Shown piece after piece: positions 16,979 through 26,121 of a DNA stretch of 61,507 nt. Where the stretch lies: positions 1 through 61,507 of IMG/VR virus record IMGVR_UViG_3300048835_000959. The stretch is one strand, 5' to 3'. The notes under the pieces were generated by a model. It was not told the origin of the DNA, ran no database searches, and saw nothing but the letters and a program-made list of their open reading frames with translations. The position numbers were made by a program, and so were the translations under genes. How positions within the stretch are numbered: position 1 is the stretch's first letter; each line of letters begins with the position of its first letter. Source of the stretch: a virus.

Positions 16979-19012
16979 TTACTCGCCGGTGACCTTCACA
17001 GCGGCGCGTGGGTCTTGCGAGTTCACACCGAAGTCGATGTATGAACGGAAGCCCATGCCGAGCGTGTTGGCCGGCATTTCAACGCGCTCGATGACCGGCG
17101 TGCGGCGACCATTGAGGAATACGATCTCAAACGCTGGCAGCACATTCGGATTGGCGAACAGATACCAAGCCGAGCCGCTGGCTCCCTGGTAGTAGCTGTC
17201 CGACAAATGCGGCGTTGAAATGACGCGATACTTGTTGCGGTGAGGGTTGTCGACCGGAATTTTTGTCGGCGTTCCTTGCGCATCAATCATCAATTGCGCA
17301 GAGCCCATCAGCAGTTCGGCGTCGGTTTCAATCTCGACGGGAACAACCAAGAACTCAGGCCGAATGTTGATCGGCTTTTGGTCCTTGGCTTTGTTGCTCG
17401 GTCCAGCCTTCTGTTTGCGGAAGGTTGTCTTGGCAACGGTCAGCGACTCGGGACCGAACTTGGTTTCGGGTCCTTGCAGCAAGTTGGCGTTAGCCGAGGA
17501 GAAGAACCCGGTGTTCTTGAGGAGCAACGTAAAGAACAGGTCGTCGATCGACTCGGCTCCGCTGCGACCCATTTGACGCGGGATGTCCATGAACGCGTTG
17601 AGGTCATCATTGATGATATCGTGGCGCGTCAATGCAAGGATCTGGCCATAAGTATCAGCCTTGTTGCTGTACTTTTGGTCGGAAAGCTTGCCATGCTTGA
17701 GCTCACCATCCGGCGCGACTTTTTCAAACCCGCCGGTACCAAGCAATCGATAGCGAGCGATCTCCTTGAAGTCGCTCACAGTACCGATGCTGCACAAATC
17801 AAACGCTGCGATCGGCGTCGATTCATAGGCAGACAGAAGCGTCTTGTTCATTACGTTCTCAAGGATGCCGGGCAGCGACATCGTCGAGAAGCCGGCGCGA
17901 ATCGTTGCCGTTCCATCACCAAAGACACGAGGTACATCGAAGCCTTCGAGCCGCGCGCACTCGGCAACTAGTTCACGCAAGCCAATGTGGCGAAGCGGAT
18001 CGGCAGCGTTGAGCGTTCGCTCTCCGTAGGCCTTGAGCAACTTGGTTTCGTCGAGTCCAACCGATAGACAGCAAGCTGCCTCGAGAACTTCGCGACGGTA
18101 CATCGGTTGGCTTGCCTGTTGATCAGGAGCCTTGGGTCGTTCGATTCGCAGCACTGCCAACTCCGTTTTGGTAACGCTCCAGCCTTCTTCAATGGCGCGA
18201 GCTTCGATCTCTGGATGCTTGCCAGCACACACTTTTCGAATGCCGGCGATACGTTTGGATTCAGCAGCGGCTTCGATACGCATCTTGGAAACGACTCCAC
18301 TCGTGACAGGACGCTTGGGCTTGCTGCCCATATCCAAGCTGGCGTTCACCGGGTCGAGCTCCGAATCATCGGACTCGGTGGTGTCGTCATCCGGCTGTTC
18401 GCTATCGAGGTCCTCGTCATCGCCAGACTGGCCAGCTGCGATCCGAGCCTCGGTGTCGTCGTCGGCACCAAGGGCCACGAACGAGACTTCACCCAGCGTT
18501 GACTTGCGAGCGATGTAGACTGGACCCTTGAACTCGCGATTGTTAGCGGTCGCAGTCTTACCCTCAGGGATGAAGACAACCTTATCTGCGTTCGCGCCAA
18601 GCGATGCCTGCCAAGGAAAGCCGTTCTCGCTGGTGGCGATGACTTCCTGAGCGGTATTGCCCACGCCCGAGATCACACCAGCAACTTCGAGTCGCGAATC
18701 GCCGACCGTGATGTCATCGGTATGACCAACGATACTGGCGCGATCATGGTCCTTGAGGATTGGGCGCGACTTGCGAGTCACTCGCATGCCTGCCAAGTCA
18801 ACAACGACAGGGTAAGGCCAGCCACCAAGACGCATCGCGCCACCGGTGTAAGCGACCATTGAGAACTTTCGCAGCGCCGGCTTGCCTTCTTCGGCAGCCT
18901 CAGCGGCTTGTAAATTGATCGAACTGGCATCGTCACAAACGATTCGCAGCGAGCTTGGTACCGACTCAGCGTCTACCTCACTCTGCTTGTTCGACTGCAA
19001 TGTCTTCGTCAT
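16979..19012 (-). CDS. Prohead protease fused to major capsid protein
   Basis: A 677-residue fusion. The N-terminal 210 residues look like a serine prohead protease: KDHDRASIVGH offers His89 or His97, and ARKSTLGEVSF offers Ser171 or Ser177. An acidic linker (about residues 195-225) and a helical scaffold-like region follow. The C-terminal 340 residues resemble the Mu gpT-type major head subunit (TRHDIINDDL, NPNVLPAFEIVFLNGR). The protease would cleave the scaffold part and release mature capsid. The start overlaps the portal gene by 35 bases. Confidence 0.83.
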   Translation of the reverse strand: MTKTLQSNKQSEVDAESVPSSLRIVCDDASSINLQAAEAAEEGKPALRKFSMVAYTGGAMRLGGWPYPVVVDLAGMRVTRKSRPILKDHDRASIVGHTDDITVGDSRLEVAGVISGVGNTAQEVIATSENGFPWQASLGANADKVVFIPEGKTATANNREFKGPVYIARKSTLGEVSFVALGADDDTEARIAAGQSGDDEDLDSEQPDDDTTESDDSELDPVNASLDMGSKPKRPVTSGVVSKMRIEAAAESKRIAGIRKVCAGKHPEIEARAIEEGWSVTKTELAVLRIERPKAPDQQASQPMYRREVLEAACCLSVGLDETKLLKAYGERTLNAADPLRHIGLRELVAECARLEGFDVPRVFGDGTATIRAGFSTMSLPGILENVMNKTLLSAYESTPIAAFDLCSIGTVSDFKEIARYRLLGTGGFEKVAPDGELKHGKLSDQKYSNKADTYGQILALTRHDIINDDLNAFMDIPRQMGRSGAESIDDLFFTLLLKNTGFFSSANANLLQGPETKFGPESLTVAKTTFRKQKAGPSNKAKDQKPINIRPEFLVVPVEIETDAELLMGSAQLMIDAQGTPTKIPVDNPHRNKYRVISTPHLSDSYYQGASGSAWYLFANPNVLPAFEIVFLNGRRTPVIERVEMPANTLGMGFRSYIDFGVNSQDPRAAVKVTGE

Positions 19013-20462
19013 CCGTTACCTCTCCTGGAGAAAGTGAAGTTGAATCGGTCGAGAGTCCGAGCTCACGCATGAGCGAGATCTCTTTCGCGCGTTGTTTAAG
19101 TTCCGCCTCCCAATCACGCCCCTGCCTCGCGTATTCATGGGCCAGAGTTGTCGTATGATTGGCGAGGCGGATTTTCTGGGCATTGGCTTCCTTGGCTGGG
19201 TCGACATGCTCATGTCCGTCCCAAAACCATTGATGCTCGAACGACGAGTCGAGAGTGCGAAGCGAGTTAGGCAGATAGCCTTCGATGAGAATCGCTTCGC
19301 GCAGCCATGCGTACAGAATGCGATCCAGAATGGTGCGAGCCATTTGGGACTGCTCGACACGGATCGACTTGAAGTAGGTTTGGTGATCGAGCCGCCCGGA
19401 GGCATAGTTGTAACCCGACGAATTGCCCGCAGCGACATTAAATGGCATGTTCAAACAACGCGCGATCTCATTGAGAATCTCACGCTTGAACTCGGCGTAT
19501 GTCGTCGCTGGTTGCTCCGCATGCATCTGAGCCATCTTCCAACCGCCTGGCATGGTCAGCAGGGCTCGCTTTTCAAGTTCGATCGGCTCGAATGGTTCAG
19601 CGGCGTCGGCTTCGCCACCGGCCGGCGCGTCGGTATAGAGAATCCCAGCGAAGTCAGCCGCTGTTTCGGCAGCCGCAAGAACAGCGAGCGTGAATCGTCG
19701 GAGTTGTGCAAACAGCGGCAGCGCCGGCGTGATATCGGGAACGCCTCGGATCTGGCCTGGTCGATCGCTGCGGAAGTAGTGAAGAATGGAACTCGCGTCG
19801 ATGGTGTCGTAATTCTCGGTCAACGAGAAAGCGTCATCGCCTGGATGCTCTCGGAGTACATCGTATGAGATCGGATTACCGTGCTCATCAAAGCGAATGC
19901 CATCGAGGTAGCGATAGGTGTCGAGTGCCAAGATTGGCGATGTAACTTGTTCGGCTTCGACCAGCTTCAAATCAAGTTGAACCGGCGAATCGATTCTTGG
20001 GTTACTGGTTAACAAACCAAACGATTCACCATCCGAAACGCGAGCCAGCCGCATCGTGCGTAGCTTCTCTGCCAGGCCAACAGCATCGGCCCACGCAAAA
20101 AACTCTTGCTCAACAAATCGGTTGGCGAACGCATCGCCTGTCAGCATCTGCAATCGAGGTCCGGTACCAACACAGTCGTTGGCCAGCGTCAGCGAGATAC
20201 CGCGAGCGTAAGAGTTGTTGGCGATCTCGTATCGCGAACGGTTGCGTAGCGTGCGGCGCACTTCAGGACTATTGGCCGCGCTGGCCGATAGTCCGTCAGC
20301 GGCCGCCCAGTGGCGAACGTTGTCGACCGTGGTGGTCGCAGCGTCGTAGCGCCCCAGCAATCTCACCAACGACCAGGGGTGTCGGGCCGAGCGTCCACGG
20401 ACGAGCGATCGATCTTTGCGATCGCCGTTCTTGCTCAGAATCCCTGACAACAACTTAAACAT
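18978..20462 (-). CDS. Lambda-type phage portal protein
   Basis: About 494 residues from the ATG at 20462. It forms the dodecameric portal through which DNA enters and leaves the head. Recognisable portions are RNRSRYEIANNSYARGISL, LANDCVGTGPRLQML, ILHYFRSDRPGQIRGVPDI and the LNMPFNVAAGNSSGYNYASG stretch, which match lambda gpB-family portals. The C-terminus is acidic and overlaps the capsid gene start. An 11-residue longer form from 20495 is possible, but MFKLLSG looks like the natural start. Confidence 0.9.
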   Translation of the reverse strand: MFKLLSGILSKNGDRKDRSLVRGRSARHPWSLVRLLGRYDAATTTVDNVRHWAAADGLSASAANSPEVRRTLRNRSRYEIANNSYARGISLTLANDCVGTGPRLQMLTGDAFANRFVEQEFFAWADAVGLAEKLRTMRLARVSDGESFGLLTSNPRIDSPVQLDLKLVEAEQVTSPILALDTYRYLDGIRFDEHGNPISYDVLREHPGDDAFSLTENYDTIDASSILHYFRSDRPGQIRGVPDITPALPLFAQLRRFTLAVLAAAETAADFAGILYTDAPAGGEADAAEPFEPIELEKRALLTMPGGWKMAQMHAEQPATTYAEFKREILNEIARCLNMPFNVAAGNSSGYNYASGRLDHQTYFKSIRVEQSQMARTILDRILYAWLREAILIEGYLPNSLRTLDSSFEHQWFWDGHEHVDPAKEANAQKIRLANHTTTLAHEYARQGRDWEAELKQRAKEISLMRELGLSTDSTSLSPGEVTDDEDIAVEQAE

Positions 20463-20534
20463 CCGTGACTCAATCCCTACTGTTAAACCCGACACCCCTG
20501 CCTATAGAAACAAGCTCGATCAGTTGCGAACCAA

Positions 20535-20732
20535 TTAGTCCGCCCCTGGTGGCACGAGCTTGTTAAATCGAAGGCCACGCTTCGGTTGAGAGGCGGCTGC
20601 CTTGGATGCCAGATACTTGTCAGCAGCGATCTGCTCGGTCAGCTTATGCTGCTCGACGCTACCGGCATCTCCTGATGCCTTAGCGGGTGCTTTTGCACTC
20701 TCGCGAATCGTTTCTTGCAAGTTGTCTGACAT
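20535..20732 (-). CDS. Small head protein in gpW position
   Basis: A 65-residue protein between terminase and portal, the position of lambda gpW. It is mostly polar and helical, with LTEQIAADKYLASKAAA in the middle and a basic C-terminus (QPKRGLRFNKL). It could be a head-joining protein or bind DNA or portal. No family is recognised; the call is positional. Confidence 0.5.
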   Translation of the reverse strand: MSDNLQETIRESAKAPAKASGDAGSVEQHKLTEQIAADKYLASKAAASQPKRGLRFNKLVPPGAD

Positions 20733-20817
20733 ACTGGAAACCCTCTTCGAGTGAAAAAGAAACTCGATAGCCTCTTCCAGTACTAACTATGCAATTTGAC
20801 CGAACGACGTCCCAAAA

Positions 20818-23085
20818 TTATTTGCGTCGGTTCTGCTGGATGTCCTTAAAACTCAAGCGTTTTGGGGATATTTCGCGTGTTGACTCCGTTCCAAATAAAA
20901 TTGCTCCCTGCATCGAAGCCGCAACGGCGGAACCGACGAGACAATCGAACCAGTGGTTGTCCGGCTGCTCGGGGCGCTGCTTCCATTCGTCGACGCTCCG
21001 GCCGCGCGCTTCCGTCTTGACGAAGTACTCCGAGGTCAGATGTTCGGCGAGCATGCGATGGGTTTCGGCGTTCGTTCCGAAGAGCGAGATGCAGCCGCGA
21101 TCGCCCATGGAAACACGAAGTCGAGCGTTGATGAACGACTTCCACCAGTTCGTGTCGTAGACTACGTGGCGGATGGCCCGCTTACCGGCGACGTTTGGGA
21201 TACGCCAGTTGAGCCCGACGCGATCACCTGGCCGGCGTCGGTACTCGCTGAATGGCAAACTCGAAGCACCGACGAATCGACCGTGGCTGGGAATGATCAC
21301 AGCGGCGTGCATGGACTGCCGGCAGAACTGGTAGACCACATCTGTCGATTGCCCCCAGTTGGCATCGATCAAGCAGCGACCGACACGCATCGCTGCACCA
21401 TCATCGCGTTGCCACTCGCGATCGAGCAGTTTCGTTGTCAGAGATTCGAGGCCGGCGTAGATCGATCCCTCGAGTCCGGTACCAGTCGCTTCGGAGCTCA
21501 GCGTCTGGCGAGCCTCGCGCAGCGTAAAGTACGGACGCTGCTGGTCAGGGTAGCAACCATAGTCGATCACATAACCCGTGAAGTCGTCCTCCCAAGCGGT
21601 GACCACATAGAACAGGAGCTTTTGCTGGACGTCGATGAAGGCCGTGAGATGGTTTGCACCTATCGATACCAAGCCGCGATCCATGCGGTTGATCTTGCTG
21701 GAGACCTCTTCTGGTTTGAGCATCCCATCGACAACGGTCTCCGCCGGCAAAGGTTGGTTCTGATATTCGGCGAAGAACGCTGCTTCGTCTTGTAGCTTGA
21801 GATTCATCGCGTGCTGAATCGCCGAGAGTTCGTCGTAGTTGAACCGCTCTTGCCAAGCGATGACCGCGCCTTCGTCCATCGCCACCTGGTTCTGTCGATA
21901 GAACTCGGTGGCCGCTTCACCACCATCACCGCCACGCATTCCTTCGGCGCGGATCTCGGCGTAACGCTCCCACAGCGTTTCGTTCTTGGGGAACGCGTAA
22001 ACCATCTTGGTGCGCTCGCCATTCCATTCCGGATGGCGATTACGATCGAGAATATTGTCGGCCATATCACCCGGACGAATCACGGTGCAGGGCATGATGC
22101 CCGAGATCTTCTTGCCCGGCCCGGCCAAGCCAAGGACTGCGCCGGCGAGAATGCTTTCGCGATTCGCGCATTGCGAAAGCGAACGAGCGCTCTCATCCGT
22201 TTGCGGGTCATCGAGTACCACGAGACTCGGACGTACTGTTCGGCCATCGGGACGTTTGAACTTCATACCTCGGATGCGGCCGGTTAGGCCGGCGACCTTG
22301 ATAATCGCTCCGCTGGCACTGCTACCCTCGATCGTTGGTAAGACGACTTCTTTTGCGGTCCAACCGATCTGCGTGCGTTTGCCTTTATAGAGTTGACCGT
22401 TCGCGCGATTCGAAATCCCATCGAGGGCTTGGATCGGAAAACAAACCTCGGGGAAGTCGGCCAAAAGCAGCTCGTTGCTATCGAGTTCGGTTTTGATTGA
22501 GTCGAGCATATCACACGCATGCCCTTCATCGCTGCCGATCAAACACACAAAGTTGCGATGCCCATATAGCACTGCCCAGATACATGCGACCTCGGCAATT
22601 GAACTCTTGCCGCTACCTCGAGCCATCGCGAGCGCAAACAAACCGCCATGCACAACCGCTTGCTCGATCTTGTTGATGACCTTGATATGGTCCGGCGACC
22701 AAGCGAGATGAAACGTCAACGGGAAATACGTTTCACAAAAGTATCGGAAGTCGCGAGATGCGCGATCTTTGCGATCTGCGTTATCGACCTCCGGCAGTTC
22801 ACCAATGTCACGACCTGCAAGTGCAAGCGCGGCGTTACGAGCACGCGCTCGTTCTTTCATCGCATCGTACGGATCGACACCGCTCGTCGTACGAGGCGTA
22901 TGACGTACGACATGCATCCAGGCACAATAGCGAAGCAAATCGACGGTCTTGTTATCACCGATGCGTGCGCCGGCGCGTTGACGATGGCGATACAACTGCC
23001 GCTCGCTGATCACCTCGCCTAGCGGCGTCGAGTTCAGCAGCCGGCACAGTTCGCTGGGTTTTAGTTTCCTCGGATCACTCGCCAC
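20818..23085 (-). CDS. Phage terminase large subunit
   Basis: About 755 residues from a GTG at 23085, set by AAGGAG 8 bases upstream; the frame is open to 23139, but that part overlaps the small gene. Residues 1-60 form an N-terminal domain (KLKPSELCRLLN, ISERQLYRHRQRAG). The ATPase has Walker A MARGSGKSS near residue 153 and Walker B LVVLDDPQ. The C-terminal nuclease carries acidic residues around FIDVQQKLLFYVV and DANWGQSTDVV. It packages DNA into the head. The N-terminal domain is shared with the HNH protein at 31246-32046. Confidence 0.92.
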   Translation of the reverse strand: MASDPRKLKPSELCRLLNSTPLGEVISERQLYRHRQRAGARIGDNKTVDLLRYCAWMHVVRHTPRTTSGVDPYDAMKERARARNAALALAGRDIGELPEVDNADRKDRASRDFRYFCETYFPLTFHLAWSPDHIKVINKIEQAVVHGGLFALAMARGSGKSSIAEVACIWAVLYGHRNFVCLIGSDEGHACDMLDSIKTELDSNELLLADFPEVCFPIQALDGISNRANGQLYKGKRTQIGWTAKEVVLPTIEGSSASGAIIKVAGLTGRIRGMKFKRPDGRTVRPSLVVLDDPQTDESARSLSQCANRESILAGAVLGLAGPGKKISGIMPCTVIRPGDMADNILDRNRHPEWNGERTKMVYAFPKNETLWERYAEIRAEGMRGGDGGEAATEFYRQNQVAMDEGAVIAWQERFNYDELSAIQHAMNLKLQDEAAFFAEYQNQPLPAETVVDGMLKPEEVSSKINRMDRGLVSIGANHLTAFIDVQQKLLFYVVTAWEDDFTGYVIDYGCYPDQQRPYFTLREARQTLSSEATGTGLEGSIYAGLESLTTKLLDREWQRDDGAAMRVGRCLIDANWGQSTDVVYQFCRQSMHAAVIIPSHGRFVGASSLPFSEYRRRPGDRVGLNWRIPNVAGKRAIRHVVYDTNWWKSFINARLRVSMGDRGCISLFGTNAETHRMLAEHLTSEYFVKTEARGRSVDEWKQRPEQPDNHWFDCLVGSAVAASMQGAILFGTESTREISPKRLSFKDIQQNRRK

Positions 23086-23281
23086 GTCCCATCTCCTTCG
23101 CTTGCCACGCGCTGTAGTGCACGAGGTTGATTGTGCCATCGGCGTTCACCGGCGCACCGCTTTGTATGTCGAGGCGGATCTTCTCGGGATCGATCCGCTC
23201 TCGGTATGCGGCCGCAAGTAGCTTCGCCGCTTGCTCGACCGGAAGCCTCGTCGGATCGACCTGGCCCGTTCCTTCACTCAT
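23075..23281 (-). CDS. Small DNA-packaging-type protein
   Basis: A 68-residue protein from the ATG at 23281 (GGAGG 6 bases upstream; a GTG precedes it). It has a helical centre (VEQAAKLLAAAYRERIDPEK) and ends with DGTINLVHYSAWQAKEM, similar in style to the end of the terminase N-terminal domain (TVDLLRYCAWM). It overlaps the terminase start by 11 bases and is probably the small terminase component or an accessory DNA-binding factor. Confidence 0.55.
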   Translation of the reverse strand: MSEGTGQVDPTRLPVEQAAKLLAAAYRERIDPEKIRLDIQSGAPVNADGTINLVHYSAWQAKEMGRGE

Positions 23282-23556
23282 CACATTCCTCCGTGACTTG
23301 GCATCTCGAAACGTGGGGCCACCGTTTGCGCACGGTCGCGTTTTGACCGCATGTTCGCCTGGTTATGCGGAGCATGTTTGGACGCGACGGTGGCGTAATG
23401 TTGGGGCACCGGTGGCCTCTCAAAAAAACATGGAAATTACTGGGAAAAACATGCAAGACGTCGCTTGAGGTTCCTCGAAACGCATGGCTCATGTGTGTCA
23501 TCGCGACGCAGAAAGCGCGACGCAAAACACACCTCGAACCACACAGGAACGCAACG
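23282..23556 (+). other. Divergent regulatory region, packaging versus accessory genes
   Basis: A gap of 275 bases between the leftward packaging operon and the rightward small-gene block. It holds a GCGCACGGTCGCGTT motif near 23327 that recurs in later intergenic regions, poly-A/poly-T patches near 23420-23455 and the first copy of the repeated promoter-like element. No protein-coding signal was found in it. Confidence 0.6.
23464..23504 (+). promoter_or_regulatory. Repeated promoter-like element, copy 1
   Basis: CTTGA, 15 bases, then ATGGCTCATGTGTGTCAT. The spacer holds the weak inverted repeat GTT-CCTCGA-AAC. It lies 73 bases before the amidoligase start. The pattern fits a promoter read by a dedicated factor, although no TATAAT-like -10 is visible. 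Confidence 0.65.
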
Positions 23557-24414
23557 ATGAACGCAAACGAAATCGCCTTCGGAATCGAATTCGAAACCAC
23601 CCTCCCCGGCACCGACAACACACCGATCGGACCCTACCACAACGGATACCAAGTACCCTGGCTGCCAACCGGATGGAAAGCAGAACGAGACGGAAGCATC
23701 CGACCCGAGAACGCCAGCCGCAAAGGTTGCGAGTTTGTAAGCCCAATACTCAAAGGGGTTGAAGGCGTACAGCAGATCGAGAACGCGATCGACCAGATCA
23801 ACGCTCGCGGGGGCCGAGTAAATTCGAGCTGCGGGCTGCACATAACGGTTAGCTGGTACGGAGACGCAGCCGCCTTGGCAAGATTGATTTCCTTGGTCGG
23901 CAACCACGAACGAGCGATCTACGCCTCGACCGGAACCCGCAAACGCGAACAGATGATGTACGCCAAGCGGATCAAACAATACGGCAACAAAGACAACGCC
24001 AAGAGCCGATGTGAATCGGATCGCTACCACCTGCTGAACCTCACCCACCTGACCCGCGGCAAGAACCGAATCGAATTTCGGGCCTTCGGCGGAACGCTCA
24101 ACAAGACCAAGGTGGTCGGATACCTGATGATGGTTTTGGGTTTGGTTGAACTCGCCCTCAATACCAAACGCTGCAGCGAATGGGACTACATCAAGAAGGA
24201 AGGCACCAAGAGTTGTTGGGACCGCCCCGGGGCCGGCCTGGGCGAAACCGAAATCAACCGATTGTTCTACCGACTCGGATGGACCAAGGGTTGGTACAAG
24301 GGTGCTCTTCGCGACAAGGTCTACGGAGAGATCGCCAGCGAAACCAAACCGGAATGGAAAAAGATCAAGACCAAACTCCTTGAGCTCGCCCGCAAATACG
24401 ACCGCGCGGCCTAA
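23557..24414 (+). CDS. Amidoligase-family enzyme
   Basis: A 285-residue protein from the ATG at 23557; the frame is open from 23365, but that part spans the promoter element. It fits the amidoligase family (glutamine-synthetase fold, forms amide bonds using ATP): AFGIEFETT at the start with paired acidic residues, DGSIRP and GCEFVSPIL, then SCGLHITVSW and RIEFRAFGGT with conserved His and Arg. Family members in phages usually pair with an ATP-grasp or cyclotransferase gene; none is here. The target could be a host peptide or envelope component. It opens the accessory block and is followed by two hairpins. Confidence 0.8.
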   Translation: MNANEIAFGIEFETTLPGTDNTPIGPYHNGYQVPWLPTGWKAERDGSIRPENASRKGCEFVSPILKGVEGVQQIENAIDQINARGGRVNSSCGLHITVSWYGDAAALARLISLVGNHERAIYASTGTRKREQMMYAKRIKQYGNKDNAKSRCESDRYHLLNLTHLTRGKNRIEFRAFGGTLNKTKVVGYLMMVLGLVELALNTKRCSEWDYIKKEGTKSCWDRPGAGLGETEINRLFYRLGWTKGWYKGALRDKVYGEIASETKPEWKKIKTKLLELARKYDRAA

Positions 24415-24428
24415 ACCACAACCACATA

Positions 24429-24460
24429 GAACGCCGCGAACGGAATCGCGGCGTTCTTTC
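24429..24460 (+). terminator. Rho-independent terminator after amidoligase
   Basis: Perfect 10-base stem GAACGCCGCG / CGCGGCGTTC with an 8-base loop, followed by TTTCGTTT. The same stem-loop recurs at 25550-25573. Confidence 0.8.
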
Positions 24461-24467
24461 GTTTGGT

Positions 24468-24495
24468 CGCGACAGTTGCGCACTGTCGCGTTCTT
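24468..24495 (+). terminator. Second hairpin after amidoligase
   Basis: Perfect 9-base stem CGCGACAGT / ACTGTCGCG with loop TGCGC, followed by TTCTT. Partly conserved versions occur near 23327 and 25588, so it is part of a repeated intergenic module. Confidence 0.65.
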
Positions 24496-24612
24496 ACGAG
24501 CATCTTCGACCAAGTAACCGACATCCAGAACGACGCGACACGGGCGAACGTTGCGAACCGTGGGGCGTTCCCAGGAACATGCAAAAACATTCAGAAAAGC
24601 TGCTGGAATCGG

Positions 24613-24653
24613 CTTGAGGTTATTCGAACCGCATGGCTCATGTGTGTCATCAC
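24613..24653 (+). promoter_or_regulatory. Repeated promoter-like element, copy 2
   Basis: CTTGA, 15 bases, ATGGCTCATGTGTGTCATCA. The spacer contains GGTT-ATTCG-AACC as an inverted repeat. The next start codon is 61 bases after the ATGGCTC block. Confidence 0.7.
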
Positions 24654-24693
24654 GTAAACGATTCCATTCCCTTTCCGAAACGGAGAAGCACAG

Positions 24694-24987
24694 ATGAACG
24701 ACACAACCACCACCAGCGCCGAACAAGCGATCAAGGACGAACTGCGACGCCTCGGATGGATGATCCCCGACGCACAACGCCGCCTCAACGAGCATGCCCA
24801 AACGATCCTTCGGAGGGCCGAACGAGCGGTCAAGGACATGGAAGCCATGATGGCCAACCAACCCTGCAGTATGAGCTGGGTGGATTTCGCTGAAAGCGAT
24901 CTGCGAAACGCGCGCGAGGCGAAGGCCCAACTCGAGTTCCTCTACCAACAACGAACCATGCTCGAATTCTTTTTGAAGAAGGACTAG
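24694..24987 (+). CDS. Small coiled-coil protein, unknown function
   Basis: A 97-residue, mainly helical protein. Heptad-like stretches (DELRRLGWMIPDAQRRLNEH and LRNAREAKAQLEFLYQQRTM) suggest a coiled-coil dimer. CGGAGA lies upstream of the ATG. It has its own promoter-like element and is followed by 279 bases without a gene. There is no membrane segment and no enzyme motif. It could be a regulator or an inhibitor of a host function. Confidence 0.6.
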   Translation: MNDTTTTSAEQAIKDELRRLGWMIPDAQRRLNEHAQTILRRAERAVKDMEAMMANQPCSMSWVDFAESDLRNAREAKAQLEFLYQQRTMLEFFLKKD

Positions 24988-25185
24988 CGAACGACGCGAA
25001 TTCGCCGGCGGCCACGAGCTGCCGGCGAAGTTCTCGCGAGATTCTTTGGGACCTCGTTCCACCTCTTTTGCATAGATAGTTAATAGAGGGCCAACATACT
25101 CGTCCTCCCAATACGCGAACTTCCGCGGCAGCCAACACGCGGAAAAGAAAGCTGCAGAATCTTTCCCGAATTCTCGCATGCTCGG

Positions 25186-25226
25186 CTTGAGGTTATCGAA
25201 ACCGCATGGCTCATGTGTGTCATCGC
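25186..25226 (+). promoter_or_regulatory. Repeated promoter-like element, copy 3
   Basis: CTTGA, 15 bases, ATGGCTCATGTGTGTCATCG. The spacer contains GGTT-ATCGA-AACC. The distance of 61 bases to the next start codon is identical to that of copy 2. Confidence 0.7.
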
Positions 25227-25266
25227 GTAAACGATTCAAACCTTTTTCCGAAACGGAGACACAAAC

Positions 25267-25524
25267 ATGACCAACGCAAACAACCCACACGCAGCTACGG
25301 ACGCAACCCTTCGCCAGATCTTCAAAACGATGGACGCCCACCAAGCCCAAGAGATCCGCGAAGCCTACTACAAGGCAATCGAGGGTTTGATGACCTTGGC
25401 AGAAACCCTCGAGATCGCCGACGCGCAACAAACACCCAGCGCCGGCCCGCTTCTCACCGAACACTTCAACGCGGTCCAAGCCCTGGACGCAATGAAGAAC
25501 AGCCGCCTCGGAAAGATCCTCTAA
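25267..25524 (+). CDS. Small helical protein, unknown function
   Basis: An 85-residue, all-helical protein (ATLRQIFKTMDAHQAQEIRE, LMTLAETLEIADA). No known family is recognised. It is an isolated unit: promoter-like element before it and a strong hairpin terminator after it. The expression pattern is probably shared with the other small genes of the block. Confidence 0.6.
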   Translation: MTNANNPHAATDATLRQIFKTMDAHQAQEIREAYYKAIEGLMTLAETLEIADAQQTPSAGPLLTEHFNAVQALDAMKNSRLGKIL

Positions 25525-25549
25525 ACCACAGACCAGCGGAATGCCACGG

Positions 25550-25578
25550 ACGCCGCGAACGGAATCGCGGCGTTCTTC
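25550..25578 (+). terminator. Rho-independent terminator, second copy
   Basis: ACGCCGCG / CGCGGCGT stem with the same AACGGAAT loop as at 24439, followed by TCTTCC. The next 100 bases also match the region after the amidoligase gene, so the whole intergenic unit is duplicated. Confidence 0.75.
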
Positions 25579-25731
25579 CGCTTGGTCGCGACACTCGCCC
25601 ACTGTCGCGTTCTTCTTAGCACCTTCGACCAAGTACCCAACATTCGAAACATCGCAACACGGGCCAACGTCGGTGCCCGTAAGGCATCCCGAGAAACATG
25701 GAAGAACATGGGAAAAAGCTGCTGAAAGCGG

Positions 25732-25772
25732 CTTGCTGCCGGTTGAACCGCATGGCTCATGTGTGTCATCGC
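25732..25772 (+). promoter_or_regulatory. Repeated promoter-like element, copy 4
   Basis: CTTGC, 15 bases, ATGGCTCATGTGTGTCATCG. The spacer holds the inverted repeat CGGTT-G-AACCG. The gene start is 64 bases after the conserved block. Confidence 0.7.
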
Positions 25773-25815
25773 CCAGCGACCAACCGCCTTCACCACGCAA
25801 GAGGAGAACAAACCG

Positions 25816-26091
25816 ATGGCCCGAACTAACGCCAGGCACACTGCTATCAGAACCGCCTTCAAACAAATGCCGCGCGCAACTGCGCTGGACCTCTGTGAGG
25901 ACTACCGCGAAGTGGTCACAAGGTTGAAACGACTGGCTGACAACTTGGCCGGCGCGTTCGCGGTAGCGAGCGGAGGTTCGGCCCGCGCCCTGGAAGCAGA
26001 ACTCCGCATGTTTGAAGAAGCTATCGACGTCCTTTCCGGCAGCATGTTGCCCGAAGCGATCGACGAATGTTTGCCTTCCAAAGAATGCTGA
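25816..26091 (+). CDS. Small helical protein, unknown function
   Basis: A 91-residue protein from the ATG at 25816 (GAGGAG upstream). The frame is open from 25759, but the extra part is the promoter element. It is mostly helical (LDLCEDYREVVTRLKRLADN, ALEAELRMFEEAIDVL) with two Cys near the end. No family is recognised; it belongs to the separately promoted accessory genes. Confidence 0.6.
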   Translation: MARTNARHTAIRTAFKQMPRATALDLCEDYREVVTRLKRLADNLAGAFAVASGGSARALEAELRMFEEAIDVLSGSMLPEAIDECLPSKEC

Positions 26092-26121
26092 AAAAACCTG
26101 CTGAAAACATTGAAAGGACGG

